Source: Sulfitobacter pontiacus
GTDB lineage: Bacteria > Pseudomonadota > Alphaproteobacteria > Rhodobacterales > Rhodobacteraceae
Assembly (NCBI RefSeq): GCF_040790665.1
Contig: NZ_CP160849.1
Location: 682,001 to 746,000 of the forward strand
Direction of reading: 5' to 3'
Length of the DNA: 64,000 bases
Part shown: positions 26,637 through 36,407 of the stretch, piece after piece
Layout of the letters: the number at the start of each line of letters is the position of its first letter
Numbering within the stretch: the first letter of the stretch is position 1
Position numbers and translations under genes: made by a program
The notes under the pieces: generated by a model
Told to the model about the DNA's origin: nothing
Database searches by the model: none
Seen by the model: only the letters and a program-made list of their open reading frames with translations

Positions 26637-26841
26637 CTGAACTTGGTCCCTGTCTTGTGATGCAGCAACGGCCACATCTAATTCTCGTAAAAACCAGCCT
26701 GTCGCAGCATGCCGGCGGTGAACAAAAAATCGGCGCGCAACACGAATCGCCGCACGCCCCTCTTGATCAGGTCTGCGGGATAGCCCGCAATCGCACATGT
26801 TTCAAGAGGGCCACGGCGTTTTAAGGTGCCGCGCCCCTGGA

Positions 26842-27039
26842 TCAGCCGAAGGCGGCCAGGATGTACTGCAATCCGCCACGGATGAGGATATCGACGATCG
26901 CAAAGAACACCGCTGTCAACGCGGCAAGGATGAACACCATAACCGTGGTGAGCATGACCTCGCGACGGGTGGGCCAGACGACCTTGGATACTTCGGAACG
27001 CACTTGCTGGATGAACTGAAGCGGGTTGACTGTGGCCAT
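26842..27039 (-). CDS. secE: preprotein translocase subunit SecE
   Basis: SecE of 65 residues, the short single-span form common outside enterics. It clamps the two halves of SecY in the inner membrane. The cytoplasmic amphipathic helix has the conserved EVSKVVWPTRREV pattern (about residues 16-28), followed by one transmembrane helix at about 33-55. I start at ATG 27039 (MATVNPLQF). It lies between tRNA-Trp and nusG, the usual tuf - tRNA - secE - nusG arrangement. Confidence 0.96.
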   Translation of the reverse strand: MATVNPLQFIQQVRSEVSKVVWPTRREVMLTTVMVFILAALTAVFFAIVDILIRGGLQYILAAFG

Positions 27040-27169
27040 GTCGGTTTTCCTGTATACGAACGATTGTGGGGATGTATCTGTCAAAAGCACTGAATTCAAG
27101 GCTTCATATCAAGCTCGCCTACTGGCGAAGCTGGTACACCAAAGTGCGCGTCCTCACATGTGTTGAGAT

Positions 27170-27245
27170 TGGCAGGGGCTGAGGGACTCGAACCCACGAC
27201 CCTCGGTTTTGGAGACCGATGCTCTACCAACTGAGCTAAACCCCT
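27170..27245 (-). tRNA. tRNA-Trp (anticodon CCA)
   Basis: A 76-base cloverleaf with the 3' CCA encoded. The acceptor stem pairs AGGGGTT with AGCCCCT, with discriminator G. The D arm is GCTC-AGTTGGTA-GAGC. The anticodon arm carries CTCCAAAA, giving anticodon CCA, and the T arm holds GTTCGAGTC. It lies between tuf copy 2 and secE. Confidence 0.96.
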
Positions 27246-27337
27246 ATGCCGAGTGGTGAGGTAGTCGATATTCGCTGGGGGATCAAGGGCAGATAGACGC
27301 ATTGCGCAGGAATAATGCCGCCCGCCCCCAAGCCACG

Positions 27338-27367
27338 AAAAAGGCCGCCCCGATTGGGAGCGGCCTT
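27338..27367 (-). terminator. terminator of tuf copy 2
   Basis: The minus strand reads AAGGCCGCTCC, a short loop, GGGCGGCCTT and a T run. Stem and flanks are nearly identical to those after tuf copy 1; only the loop differs. Confidence 0.85.
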
Positions 27368-27406
27368 CGTCTTGTTGCCGGTGCGCGGGGTGACCCGCGG
27401 GTTGGC

Positions 27407-28582
27407 TTACTCGGTGATTTTGGAAACCACGCCCGCGCCAACGGTACGACCGCCTTCGCGGATCGCGAAGCGCAGACCGTCTTCCATCGCGATGGGGGCG
27501 ATCAGCTCCACGTCGAACTGCAGGTTGTCGCCAGGCATAACCATTTCAGTGCCTTCTGGCAGCTGAACGGTACCGGTGACGTCTGTTGTCCGGAAGTAGA
27601 ACTGTGGACGGTAGTTCGCGAAGAACGGCGTGTGACGGCCACCCTCTTCCTTGGTGAGGATATAGGCTTCGGCTGTGAACTTGGTGTGCGGCTTAACCGA
27701 ACCTGGCTTACACAGAACCTGACCACGCTCAACGCCTTCACGGTCGATACCGCGCAGCAGGGCGCCGATGTTGTCGCCAGCTTCCCCACGGTCCAGCAGT
27801 TTGCGGAACATTTCAACGCCGGTACATGTGGTTTTCTTGGTGTCGCGGATGCCGACGATTTCAATTTCGTCGCCAACGTTGATCACGCCACGCTCAACAC
27901 GGCCGGTCACAACTGTACCACGACCGGAGATCGAGAAGACGTCTTCCACAGGCATCAGGAACGGCTGGTCAACAGCGCGCTCTGGTGTCGGGATGTAGTT
28001 GTCGACTTCTTCCATCAGCTTGCGGATCGAATCTTCGCCGATGTTATTGTCACGGCCTTCCATCGCCGCCAGAGCGGAGCCTGGAACAACGGGGATGTCG
28101 TCGCCTGGGTAGTCGTAGGAAGACAGCAGCTCGCGGATTTCCATTTCAACCAGTTCCAGCAGCTCTTCATCGTCCACCTGGTCTACTTTGTTCATGTAGA
28201 CAACCATGGCGGGGATGCCGACCTGACGGCCCAGCAGGATGTGCTCGCGGGTCTGTGGCATGGGGCCATCAGCAGCGTTCACAACCAGGATCGCGCCGTC
28301 CATCTGCGCCGCACCGGTGATCATGTTTTTCACATAGTCAGCGTGGCCTGGGCAGTCGACGTGGGCGTAGTGACGGCCTTCGGTCTCATACTCAACGTGC
28401 GCGGTCGAGATGGTGATGCCGCGTGCTTTTTCTTCGGGCGCGCCGTCAATCTGGTCATAGGCGCGGAAGTCGCCGAAGTATTTGGTGATCGCCGCGGTCA
28501 ACGTGGTTTTGCCGTGGTCAACGTGACCAATGGTACCGATGTTAACGTGTGGTTTATTACGTTCAAACTTTGCCTTAGCCAT
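27407..28582 (-). CDS. tuf: elongation factor Tu, copy 2
   Basis: The second EF-Tu, 391 residues, with GHVDHGKT (19-26), DCPGH (76-80) and NKVD (131-134) intact. It differs from copy 1 only at residues 166 (V), 179 (N) and 184 (D), all inside a 19-residue stretch on the switch-distal side of domain 1. A modest AAGGG ribosome-binding site precedes the ATG at 28582; copy 1 has a full AAGGAGG. It heads the tuf - tRNA-Trp - secE - nusG group. Near-identity to copy 1, extending about 70 bases past the stop, points to ongoing gene conversion. Confidence 0.97.
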   Translation of the reverse strand: MAKAKFERNKPHVNIGTIGHVDHGKTTLTAAITKYFGDFRAYDQIDGAPEEKARGITISTAHVEYETEGRHYAHVDCPGHADYVKNMITGAAQMDGAILVVNAADGPMPQTREHILLGRQVGIPAMVVYMNKVDQVDDEELLELVEMEIRELLSSYDYPGDDIPVVPGSALAAMEGRDNNIGEDSIRKLMEEVDNYIPTPERAVDQPFLMPVEDVFSISGRGTVVTGRVERGVINVGDEIEIVGIRDTKKTTCTGVEMFRKLLDRGEAGDNIGALLRGIDREGVERGQVLCKPGSVKPHTKFTAEAYILTKEEGGRHTPFFANYRPQFYFRTTDVTGTVQLPEGTEMVMPGDNLQFDVELIAPIAMEDGLRFAIREGGRTVGAGVVSKITE

Positions 28583-28640
28583 GGAGCAGCCCTTTATATT
28601 AATGAGGGCCTGAACCCAGACCCAAACCTATCTGGCGGGC

Positions 28641-28669
28641 GATGTATTGGGTCTGGCGCATAAAATCAA
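28641..28669 (-). promoter_or_regulatory. possible promoter of tuf copy 2
   Basis: The minus strand has TTGATT, 17 bases, then TACATC, leaving a leader of about 50 bases before the ATG. The -10 box is weak, so this is a candidate only. Confidence 0.35.
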
Positions 28670-28714
28670 GCACCTGTTCGCCTCACACCGCCGCAGAATT
28701 CATGTAAATGCGCA

Positions 28715-29314
28715 CTAGTTCGCTGTTACCGCCGGCGCAGAGGGGATTTCAGCGCGCTCGATGACCGCGTCCGCCGGGCGTTCGAACCAGCCTTCGGCCT
28801 TATTTTGCTTGACCAAATAGGTCTCGATCGACTTTGCCGCATTCTGGCTGAGGTTCTTAAGCTGTTCTTCAGCAGTCTTGGTGTAGCCAGACCCCACGAT
28901 AGGCCCCTGATCAAGGGATTCGAAAACGGTGATCTGGTGCGGTTCGTCCGTAAGCTTCTTACCCGCGGCGTCGTCCCAAACGGTAAGGTTCAGGATCATG
29001 ATCGACTTGGGCGCAAGCACAAGCGGAATACCAGGAGGCGCAAGAACATAGCCTTCGACACTGACGCCAAAGTGGTAATTGCGCGCGCCTTCATAGCGGT
29101 CAAAGCGTTCGGCAATGGCGTCTTTGACAGCCGTCGTCAGCACCTCTTCACTGACTTCGCGGCTGATCGGCAGTTTCTGTACCTTCGGCGCAACAACGAT
29201 GTTGTGGTAGAGATTAAAGTCACCCAAAGGCACCGCCGGCTTGTCGAGGTCGGATGCCCCGTTACACGCAGAAAGGACCACGATACTGATCAAAGCGGAT
29301 AAAATTCGAACCAT
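28715..29314 (-). CDS. predicted lipoprotein, 199 aa
   Basis: The first 17 residues form a lipoprotein signal peptide with lipobox LSAC, giving a lipidated Cys17 and predicting attachment to an envelope membrane. The mature part is 182 residues with no further membrane segment. It contains a central YHFGVSVEGYVLAPPGIPLVL region and a VLAPKSIMILNLTVWDDAAG stretch that look like a beta-rich fold. The C terminus is low-complexity (PSAPAVTAN). I do not recognise the family with confidence. It stands alone between tuf copy 2 and the divergent P450 gene. Confidence 0.75.
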   Translation of the reverse strand: MVRILSALISIVVLSACNGASDLDKPAVPLGDFNLYHNIVVAPKVQKLPISREVSEEVLTTAVKDAIAERFDRYEGARNYHFGVSVEGYVLAPPGIPLVLAPKSIMILNLTVWDDAAGKKLTDEPHQITVFESLDQGPIVGSGYTKTAEEQLKNLSQNAAKSIETYLVKQNKAEGWFERPADAVIERAEIPSAPAVTAN

Positions 29315-29441
29315 TTCATGCCTCCTCGGCGCATTTATGCCCTTTGCGATACCCTAAGGCTGAATAGGGTGCAACGTTTGCTAAAGTGGCACGCACCGGG
29401 AGGCGTGCTACCTTATGTCCGTCTGATTTAGGATAATTGCC

Positions 29442-30791
29442 ATGGATCGCCCCCTGCCCGCCCGCGTGGCCTTGGTTAACCAACCCCTAGGCCTGTTTCG
29501 CAGCCTCGCTATGGCGCGACGTAATGTGCTTAGCATTATTCCTGAAATAGCTGTCAAACAGCCGATGGTCTCTGGCAAAATGGGCAAGCGTTGGCACATG
29601 GTTATGGACCCGACTGCCATCCGCGAGATGCTGTTGGATCGGGTTGACGACTACCCCAAATCCTTAGTGACAAAAAACCTTTTGCGCCCCGCGATCGGAG
29701 ACTCCCTTTTCATTGCGGAGGGTGCGCATTGGCGCTGGCAACGCCGCGCGGTGGCACCGGCCTTTTCGCACCGCAATATGCTGAACCTGTCGCCCATCAT
29801 GACCGCCGCAGCGCAAAGGTCGGCCGACCGGATCGCCGCCGCTGGCCCGCGGGCCATCAATATGCTGGACGAGATGGTCACGTCGACATTCGACGTCATC
29901 TCGGATGTCACATTCTCGGGCGGCGACGGGTTTGACCGCGGCGCCGTGCACCGCGCCATCGACGACTATATTGCAGAGGCCGGAAAACTGAGCCTTTTCG
30001 ATATTCTTGGCTTGCCAGACTGGCTTCCGCGCCCAGGACGGGCGATGTTGGGCCGTGCCCTGAAAGACATGAAACGCATTGCCGACGGCGCGATAGATGC
30101 GCGGGCCGAACGGGGGCCCAGCGATACGCCGGACCTGCTGGATCTTCTCCTTGACGGCACCGACCCCAAGACCAAACGTCAGATGAATACGGCCGAGCTA
30201 CGGGACAATTTGTTAACCTTCATCGTCGCAGGGCATGAGACGACGGCCCTTACCCTGTCTTGGGCGCTCTATCTGATGGGCTTTGATCAGGCCGTGCAGC
30301 AGAAAGCCCGCGCCGAGGCGCAAACCGTGCTGCAGGGGCGCGCGGCGACGGGTGCAGACGTCGAAAACCTACCATACATCCGCCAAATTATCGACGAAAC
30401 CCTGCGCCTGTACCCGCCGGCGGGGGTGATTTCACGCACCGCGCAGAGAAACGACACCTTATGCGGCAGGGAAGTTCGGCCCGGCGATACTGTCATGGTG
30501 CCGATTTACGCGCTTGGCCGCCATCAGCAGCTTTGGGATCAGCCCGACGTTTTCGATCCCGACCGTTTCAAAGATCGCAAAGCGATCGACCGATACGCCT
30601 ACCTGCCCTTTGGCGATGGCCCGCGTATCTGCATCGGCGCGTCCTTTGCGCAGCAAGAAGCGGTGATCATCCTTGCGACCTTGCTTTCGCGGTTTCGTTT
30701 CACACCTGTCGCCGGGAAAAGCCCTGAACCGGTTATGATCCTGACCCTACGCCCCGAAGGCGGAGTATGGTTAACCGCAACGCCTGCCTAG
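29442..30791 (+). CDS. cytochrome P450
   Basis: A soluble bacterial P450 of 449 residues. The I-helix oxygen-activation motif AGHET is at 263-267. The K-helix ExxR is E319-R322. The haem-binding loop FGDGPRICIG starts at residue 390 with the axial ligand C397. There is no N-terminal membrane anchor. Length and motif spacing are normal, so it should be an active monooxygenase, but the substrate cannot be read from sequence. No ferredoxin or ferredoxin reductase is encoded nearby, so electrons must come from partners elsewhere. Its stop overlaps the convergent M48 gene by four bases. Confidence 0.93.
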   Translation: MDRPLPARVALVNQPLGLFRSLAMARRNVLSIIPEIAVKQPMVSGKMGKRWHMVMDPTAIREMLLDRVDDYPKSLVTKNLLRPAIGDSLFIAEGAHWRWQRRAVAPAFSHRNMLNLSPIMTAAAQRSADRIAAAGPRAINMLDEMVTSTFDVISDVTFSGGDGFDRGAVHRAIDDYIAEAGKLSLFDILGLPDWLPRPGRAMLGRALKDMKRIADGAIDARAERGPSDTPDLLDLLLDGTDPKTKRQMNTAELRDNLLTFIVAGHETTALTLSWALYLMGFDQAVQQKARAEAQTVLQGRAATGADVENLPYIRQIIDETLRLYPPAGVISRTAQRNDTLCGREVRPGDTVMVPIYALGRHQQLWDQPDVFDPDRFKDRKAIDRYAYLPFGDGPRICIGASFAQQEAVIILATLLSRFRFTPVAGKSPEPVMILTLRPEGGVWLTATPA

Positions 30792-31882
30792 TCGCAAATC
30801 CGCCGCAAGTCGCCCCAGGCGTCCGCGTCGACAATAGCTGCGTATTCAGACTGCGCGCGCGCCGCATTTTGCGCTGCCGTGATGCGGTCATCGAATGATG
30901 GATGGCTCAGGAAATGGGCCATCAGTGGGTTCGCTTCGCCTTGGGTCTCGCGCATGCGCTCGAACATGGCCCCCATCGCTTTCGGTGACACGCCCGCAGT
31001 CGCCAGAAGTTTATGCCCGAACGCGTCTGCCTCTGTTTCGGCCTGCTGGGAATAGGTCGCGCTGATCAAACGCTCTGCCAGAAACAACACCACGGCACCG
31101 CCTGCGAAGTCACCGAACAAAAGCCCCAATACGCCGATCGATCCGGCGGATCGCAACGCATGGCGTGTCGGGTCTCGACTGACAACGTGACCAATTTCAT
31201 GCGCCAGCACAGCGGCGACCTCATCCGGGGACTGGGCTTGCTGGATCAGCCCGTCGAACAGCACGACAATCCCGCCGGGTAGCGCAAAAGCGTTCACCAT
31301 CGGGTGGTCCAGGACCAGGACATTCAAATCCTGCACTGCCCCCTCGCCCGCGTTAAGCGCGGTGATCATGCCGGTGAGCGCCGCTTCGCCCGCCGAGGCG
31401 TCGCAAATGGCGAGGGGCTGCATGCCGGTTTCGTCCAAGGCCCTGCGAATTTGGCCCAATGTCGCCTCACCCAAGGCCGCCTCTCCTGCTGGTGGGATGA
31501 AATTCGCCAAACGGTCCGCCAAAAAAGGCACCAGCACTGTAATCTGAAGCACAACAGCCGCGACAGCTGCGATTGCCCAAGCGAACAAGCGGCCCCGCCC
31601 TCGGGCCGGCGCAGGACGCCGGGCGGCAGGAAGATGTCGTAGCAGCGTCTTATCCGCAACGACAAGCCGCGCCAGCGGATCTGTAACTGAGCGCAGGGTA
31701 TAGTCTTTCCCACGCGCCTGATCGGGCACCAACCGAATATCGCCAAGCCGCCAGAAGATAATATCTTCGCTATCCAGTCCAATCTGCAGATTATCGTTCG
31801 CAATATGCAGGCTGACATCTTCGGCAACCGGACGATCACCATCAAAATAGGCCGCCCCCATGCCGTTAAACCCGACGCTCAT
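30788..31882 (-). CDS. M48 family zinc metallopeptidase
   Basis: A 364-residue membrane-tethered peptidase. Residues 1-90 form a small N-terminal domain, an Arg-rich linker leads to one transmembrane helix at about 98-120, and the peptidase domain follows. The zinc motif HEIGH is at 228-232 and the third ligand E284 lies in ETEAD. A second hydrophobic stretch follows the active site (about 245-265). This combination resembles periplasmic-facing M48 proteins involved in protein quality control. Its ATG overlaps the stop of the upstream DUF898 gene (ATGA), so the two are co-translated. It converges on the P450 gene. Confidence 0.87.
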   Translation of the reverse strand: MSVGFNGMGAAYFDGDRPVAEDVSLHIANDNLQIGLDSEDIIFWRLGDIRLVPDQARGKDYTLRSVTDPLARLVVADKTLLRHLPAARRPAPARGRGRLFAWAIAAVAAVVLQITVLVPFLADRLANFIPPAGEAALGEATLGQIRRALDETGMQPLAICDASAGEAALTGMITALNAGEGAVQDLNVLVLDHPMVNAFALPGGIVVLFDGLIQQAQSPDEVAAVLAHEIGHVVSRDPTRHALRSAGSIGVLGLLFGDFAGGAVVLFLAERLISATYSQQAETEADAFGHKLLATAGVSPKAMGAMFERMRETQGEANPLMAHFLSHPSFDDRITAAQNAARAQSEYAAIVDADAWGDLRRICD

Positions 31883-33198
31883 ATCGCGGCTCCCAGGTCC
31901 AACGCCTCTGCAAACCCTTCGGCTTCGGCAAAGTCATCCCGCCCCGACTGGCTGATGCTTTGCAAACCGTCATACCGCGGAAGCGCACAGGTTTTGGCCA
32001 TGTGACGCATTAACGGAAAGGTGACGAATGTGTTGTAGCAAACGTTCCACATCAAAAAGACCGAGAGGTAAAAACCCGCCAACACCACGATCGCCAAAGC
32101 CCGCGGGATCGGAAGCGTTTCAATGTCGATCCCCAAATCAAACCCCATAAAGGCGCTTGGTCCAATCACGACAAATGCCCCTAGCACTAGCAAAATCACC
32201 CCCAGAACGAGGACCGAATATGCGATAAAGCTGCCGAAGACGTAGATGAACGCGATACGCGGTGCGCTTAGCCTCGACGTTATGGCGATACCATTCGCTG
32301 ACTTGTGGTTTGCCATTAGCCTTTTCGAAACAAAGCGATAGTGCACTGCACCGTAGACCATGCCTAGCAAGCTCACGGGGAAAAGGAGCAACCACCAAGC
32401 GCCTCGCATAGAAAATGCTGCGCCCTGCCCGTCAGCCAGCGTTTCGAGCATCTTCGAGGCAAAGCCAGATGTGTCGAAAGTCTGGGACGCGGCAGATATG
32501 TACGCGTGGGCCACGCTACCAAGAAGCAGCAAGGTGAACAAAGCAAACGGAATCGCGGCACGATAGAGCATGCCCCAACGCCCCCCTTGATGCAGCTGTG
32601 CCGATCCGAAAAAGGTGCGGTCCGTCATGTATTTTTCAAGGTAGAAGGTCATACGTGGCCAAAGCAGCCCTAGCGAGAAAATGGTGACCAACCAATGCAG
32701 CATAGCGCGCCAGACATACCCCCATGCACCTTTATCAAGGCCAAACCGCACCCCGCGCCATCGCGTCCGTCCCAAAACGTACCGTCGCGCACGATATCGG
32801 GCATAGAACCAAAAAGGAACAACCCCGAATCCCGCTGCGAAGTACCCTAAGGTCGCGCTCGAAAACACCGAGAAGCTGACGAACATCAGAATCAGATTAA
32901 TGATTCCGATGTAGAAGGTGAGGATCACAACGGCGATGAAGAAGCCCAATAGCTTTTCAATCGGATCGCCGACGTATTCCATCGGATGCCCGCCCGGCCG
33001 GATTGCAGACCAATACCATCGCCGCAAACGGGTCTTCATCCAGAACCGGTAAAACCCTAGCGTCATAATCGTGAGGAAACCGGTTTTGAACGCCAACCAA
33101 AAGAGCGCGCCGCGCCCCCCGACGAATTGAACCGACATCGCGGGTGCCGAACCACTGGGGTATGACAGTTCGGCGTCACTCACGTCGCTTGCGATCAA
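31879..33198 (-). CDS. DUF898 (YjgN-like) membrane protein
   Basis: An inner-membrane protein of up to 439 residues with about eight to ten hydrophobic helices. The repeated pattern FWLAFKTGFLTIMTLGFYRFWMKTRLRRW-type at about residues 32-60 and WVxLxxGxWGYVWRAMLHW later are characteristic of DUF898. Function is unknown. The apparent start is TTG at 33198, overlapping the parC stop (TTGA); no clear ribosome-binding site is visible, so the exact start is uncertain and translation probably depends on coupling to parC. It overlaps the M48 gene by four bases. The DUF898-M48 pairing suggests a shared membrane role. Confidence 0.82.
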   Translation of the reverse strand: MIASDVSDAELSYPSGSAPAMSVQFVGGRGALFWLAFKTGFLTIMTLGFYRFWMKTRLRRWYWSAIRPGGHPMEYVGDPIEKLLGFFIAVVILTFYIGIINLILMFVSFSVFSSATLGYFAAGFGVVPFWFYARYRARRYVLGRTRWRGVRFGLDKGAWGYVWRAMLHWLVTIFSLGLLWPRMTFYLEKYMTDRTFFGSAQLHQGGRWGMLYRAAIPFALFTLLLLGSVAHAYISAASQTFDTSGFASKMLETLADGQGAAFSMRGAWWLLLFPVSLLGMVYGAVHYRFVSKRLMANHKSANGIAITSRLSAPRIAFIYVFGSFIAYSVLVLGVILLVLGAFVVIGPSAFMGFDLGIDIETLPIPRALAIVVLAGFYLSVFLMWNVCYNTFVTFPLMRHMAKTCALPRYDGLQSISQSGRDDFAEAEGFAEALDLGAAI

Positions 33199-35528
33199 CC
33201 GAAGCGGTTATCACGCGGGAACCCACGCGGTGCCATGCGCCCCGCTGTCGCGCGTTTGCCAGTCCATTCGGTCAGGTCAGCTTCGGTGCGTGTCCGTCCC
33301 GCGGGATCCTGCCAGCTTAGCCCGTTCTCGCGGCTAAACGTGATCGCATCAGACATGCCCCCGTCTTTGTATTTTTGCAGCCGCACACCTTTGCCGCGTC
33401 CCATTTCGGGAAGTTCGTCCAAGCCGAACACCAAGACTTTGCGATTTTCGCCCACAACGGCAACGGCATCCGCATCACCGGCCACCGGCGCGCAAATCAT
33501 TGCTTTCGCGTCGCCGCGCACGTTCAGCACCTGTTTACCGCTGCGTGTCTGCGCCAGAACATCATCCTCCGGCACGATAAATCCATCCCCGGCCGAGGAA
33601 GCCACCAAGAGCTTGCGCCCCGCCTTGTGGATCAAAATATCGACAATTTGAACTTCGTTGGGCAGATCCACCATCAACCGCAAGGGCTCTCCCATGCCGC
33701 GCCCGCCGGGCAAGGTCGATGCAGACACCGTGTAAAAGCGCCCGTTCGACCCGAAAACCAGCAGCCTGTCTGTCGTCTCTGCATGGAAAATAAAGCGGGG
33801 GCCGTCCCCATCCTTGAACTTCAACTCGCGGTTCAAATCGATATGTCCCGTCATCGCACGGATCCAGCCCATCTGCGAACAGACAACTGTAATCGGTTCG
33901 CGGTCGATCATCGCCTCCAGCGGGACTTCCTCGATCACGCCAGCTTCGGAGAAGCTCGTTCTACGACGACCGATATTCTTACCGTCCAGCGACCAGTCCT
34001 TGCCGAACTGCTTTTTCGTCTCGCGCAGCTGGTCGATGATCGTATCCCATTGGGTACCTTCATTTTCCAACAGATCTTCGAGGCCCGAGCGCTCCTCCAT
34101 CAAGGCGGATTGCTCGCGCAGCAACTCAATTTCTTCCAAGCGGCGCAACGACCGCAGGCGCATGTTCAAAATCGCGTCCGCTTGGACTTCGGATAGCGAG
34201 TTCTCAGCGGAGGGCGCTGGCGGTACATAGCTCGCCTCGTCCATCGCGCGCACGTGATCCTTACCCCAATCCTCGGCCATCAACGCCGATTTCGGGTCCT
34301 CGTCATAGCGAATGATATCGATCACGCGATCGAGGTTAAGAAACGCGACGATAAAACCTTCCAAGACCTCTAGTCGGTGGTCGATTTTCTCCATCCGGTG
34401 GGTCGAGCGCCGCTGAAGCACCTCGCGCCGATGATCAAGAAATGCGCGCAGCACTTCCTTCATCGAACATACTTTAGGCGTCACACCGTCGATCAAGACG
34501 TTCATGTTCAACGAGAATCGCACCTCAAGATCAGAGCTGCGATACAGCATCCCCATCAGGACCTCGGGATCAACGTTCTTGGAACGCGGCTCGATGATCA
34601 GACGAATATCGTCGGCCGATTCGTCGCGTACATCGCCCAGAATCGGAATTTTCTTGGTCTGAATAAGCTCTGCGATCTTTTCGATCAGCTTGGATTTCTG
34701 CACCTGATAGGGAATTTCAGTGATGACAATTTGCCAAGCACCGCGCCCCAGATCCTCTGTTTCCCACCGACAGCGCAGACGGAAACCGCCTTTACCCGTA
34801 CGATAGGCATTCGCAATGTTTTCAGGGGGTTCAACGATAATACCGCCGGTCGGAAAATCAGGACCGGGAACGTATTTAAGCAAGGTATCGTCGCGGGCAT
34901 CGGGCGTTTTGATCAGGTGAATACAGGCGTCTACCAGTTCCGAGATATTATGCGGCGGAATGTTGGTGGCCATGCCGACAGCAATGCCCGACGACCCGTT
35001 TGCCAGAAGGTTCGGGAACTGCGCGGGCAGAACGGCAGGCTCGGTCAGTGTGCCGTCGTAATTCTCTCTAAAATCGACAGCATTTTCATTCAGACCTTCC
35101 AGCATGGCCTCGGCCACGGCGGTCATCCGCGCTTCGGTATATCGGCTTGCAGCGGGGTTATCCCCGTCGATGTTGCCAAAGTTCCCCTGCCCGTCAACCA
35201 ACGGATAACGCACGTTAAAGTCTTGCGCGAGACGCGCCATCGCGTCGTAAATCGCAGCGTCGCCGTGCGGGTGATAGTTCCCCATTACGTCGCCGGAAAT
35301 TTTCGCAGACTTCCGGAATCCCCCGGTGCTGTTAAGCCTCAGTTCACGCATCGCGAATAGAATTCGACGGTGAACGGGCTTTAATCCGTCGCGCGCATCC
35401 GGCAGCGCGCGGTGCATAATAGTAGACAGCGCATAGGTCAGATACCGGTCGCCCAATGCACGGCGCAAAGGCTCTGACGAATTGCGAGAATCTGGATCGG
35501 CGGGGGTGGTTACATCTGACATCTTCAT
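33195..35528 (-). CDS. parC: DNA topoisomerase IV subunit A
   Basis: The 777-residue breakage-reunion subunit that, with ParE, decatenates daughter chromosomes. The N-terminal winged-helix core includes [13 protein letters not shown] residues ([10 protein letters not shown]) near residue 50 and the catalytic tyrosine in [10 protein letters not shown] near residue 130. The C-terminal part has beta-pinwheel repeats. In the quinolone-binding segment ([11 protein letters not shown]) the position equal to E. coli Ser80 is Ala and that equal to Glu84 is Asp. It is the first gene of a parC-DUF898-M48 unit. GyrA is excluded by the shorter C-terminal domain and the lack of a GyrA box. Confidence 0.93.
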   Translation of the reverse strand: MKMSDVTTPADPDSRNSSEPLRRALGDRYLTYALSTIMHRALPDARDGLKPVHRRILFAMRELRLNSTGGFRKSAKISGDVMGNYHPHGDAAIYDAMARLAQDFNVRYPLVDGQGNFGNIDGDNPAASRYTEARMTAVAEAMLEGLNENAVDFRENYDGTLTEPAVLPAQFPNLLANGSSGIAVGMATNIPPHNISELVDACIHLIKTPDARDDTLLKYVPGPDFPTGGIIVEPPENIANAYRTGKGGFRLRCRWETEDLGRGAWQIVITEIPYQVQKSKLIEKIAELIQTKKIPILGDVRDESADDIRLIIEPRSKNVDPEVLMGMLYRSSDLEVRFSLNMNVLIDGVTPKVCSMKEVLRAFLDHRREVLQRRSTHRMEKIDHRLEVLEGFIVAFLNLDRVIDIIRYDEDPKSALMAEDWGKDHVRAMDEASYVPPAPSAENSLSEVQADAILNMRLRSLRRLEEIELLREQSALMEERSGLEDLLENEGTQWDTIIDQLRETKKQFGKDWSLDGKNIGRRRTSFSEAGVIEEVPLEAMIDREPITVVCSQMGWIRAMTGHIDLNRELKFKDGDGPRFIFHAETTDRLLVFGSNGRFYTVSASTLPGGRGMGEPLRLMVDLPNEVQIVDILIHKAGRKLLVASSAGDGFIVPEDDVLAQTRSGKQVLNVRGDAKAMICAPVAGDADAVAVVGENRKVLVFGLDELPEMGRGKGVRLQKYKDGGMSDAITFSRENGLSWQDPAGRTRTEADLTEWTGKRATAGRMAPRGFPRDNRFG

Positions 35529-35723
35529 TGTTTAGCCAAGGCCGCGAGACGCGGCAAGCGACTGTTTGGCGCGCAGCGCCCCAGCACGGTGCGCGGTGTC
35601 TCTGTCATGCAACTTTGCAAACATATTGGAACGATTAGGCAGCATTTTATGTTATACTTGATAATACAGCCTTGGGGAGACCTGCTGCGGGTCTAGGCTG
35701 TCTGCTATTTCGAGGAATGTGTG

Positions 35724-36377
35724 ATGAAGCGGTTTATTTTGTTGACCTTCGGGTTTCTTGGTTGGGCATTCTACGAGATGAGCGGCGGGGCCGATTTTCA
35801 ACCCGCGAGCGCTCAGATGGCTGCGAATGCAGACCAAATGCCAGCACAGGAGAACGAAATCACCGCCGAAACCTCAAACGAACCAGTCGAGACGGCAAAG
35901 GCCATCCCGGCGGTCGCGACGGCTCCGGTTGATACGACCCCGCCAGGTTTTGAAAGCACCGCGCAAGCGGATGATGCCGACCGCGTTTCTGTCACCCTCA
36001 CAACCGCATTGAATACCGCGGACACCGGTGCTGCGACTGACGTATCGTATGTGCCTGTTGCCCAGAATATCGCGGCGAACGGGGCGGACACACCCGCAAT
36101 TATTCCCAGTCTGATCGTTCCGAACGACAGCGGTGCCGCGATCGTAGAGGCACGTGCTGAAACGAACCTGAGCAACGAGGCGGATATTCGTTCTGTATCC
36201 GGCAACCGTGTGAATGTCCGTGGTGGCCCTGGCACCGAGTTTCAGGTCGTGAGCAAGCTAGGTCGCGGCGATTCGGTCGAGATCATTCAGGATAACGGCG
36301 ATGGATGGGTAAAGATGCGTCCCGTAGACGGCGGGCCAGAGGGCTGGATGGCCGATTTCCTGTTGTCGAACGGGTAA
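35724..36377 (+). CDS. SH3b-domain envelope protein
   Basis: A 217-residue secreted or membrane-anchored protein. I start at ATG 35724 (MKRFILLTFGFLGW), seven bases after GAGGA; the preceding GTG is too close to the site. An N-terminal hydrophobic segment (3-19) is followed by about 135 residues of low-complexity Ala/Thr/Glu-rich linker. A bacterial SH3 domain at about 155-217 holds VNVRGGPGTEFQVV from residue 163 and ends EGWMADFLLSNG. SH3b domains commonly bind peptidoglycan. It is read divergently from parC. The role is probably in the cell wall; the exact function is unknown. Confidence 0.8.
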   Translation: MKRFILLTFGFLGWAFYEMSGGADFQPASAQMAANADQMPAQENEITAETSNEPVETAKAIPAVATAPVDTTPPGFESTAQADDADRVSVTLTTALNTADTGAATDVSYVPVAQNIAANGADTPAIIPSLIVPNDSGAAIVEARAETNLSNEADIRSVSGNRVNVRGGPGTEFQVVSKLGRGDSVEIIQDNGDGWVKMRPVDGGPEGWMADFLLSNG

Positions 36378-36407
36378 ACTACTCAACAACTCCCGAGACA
36401 ACAGTTA

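Noticed and set aside
27170..27245. The tRNA-Trp gene as an integration site for a mobile element
   Set aside because: No integrase, direct repeat of the tRNA 3' end or foreign cargo is present. It sits in the conserved tuf-tRNA-secE context.
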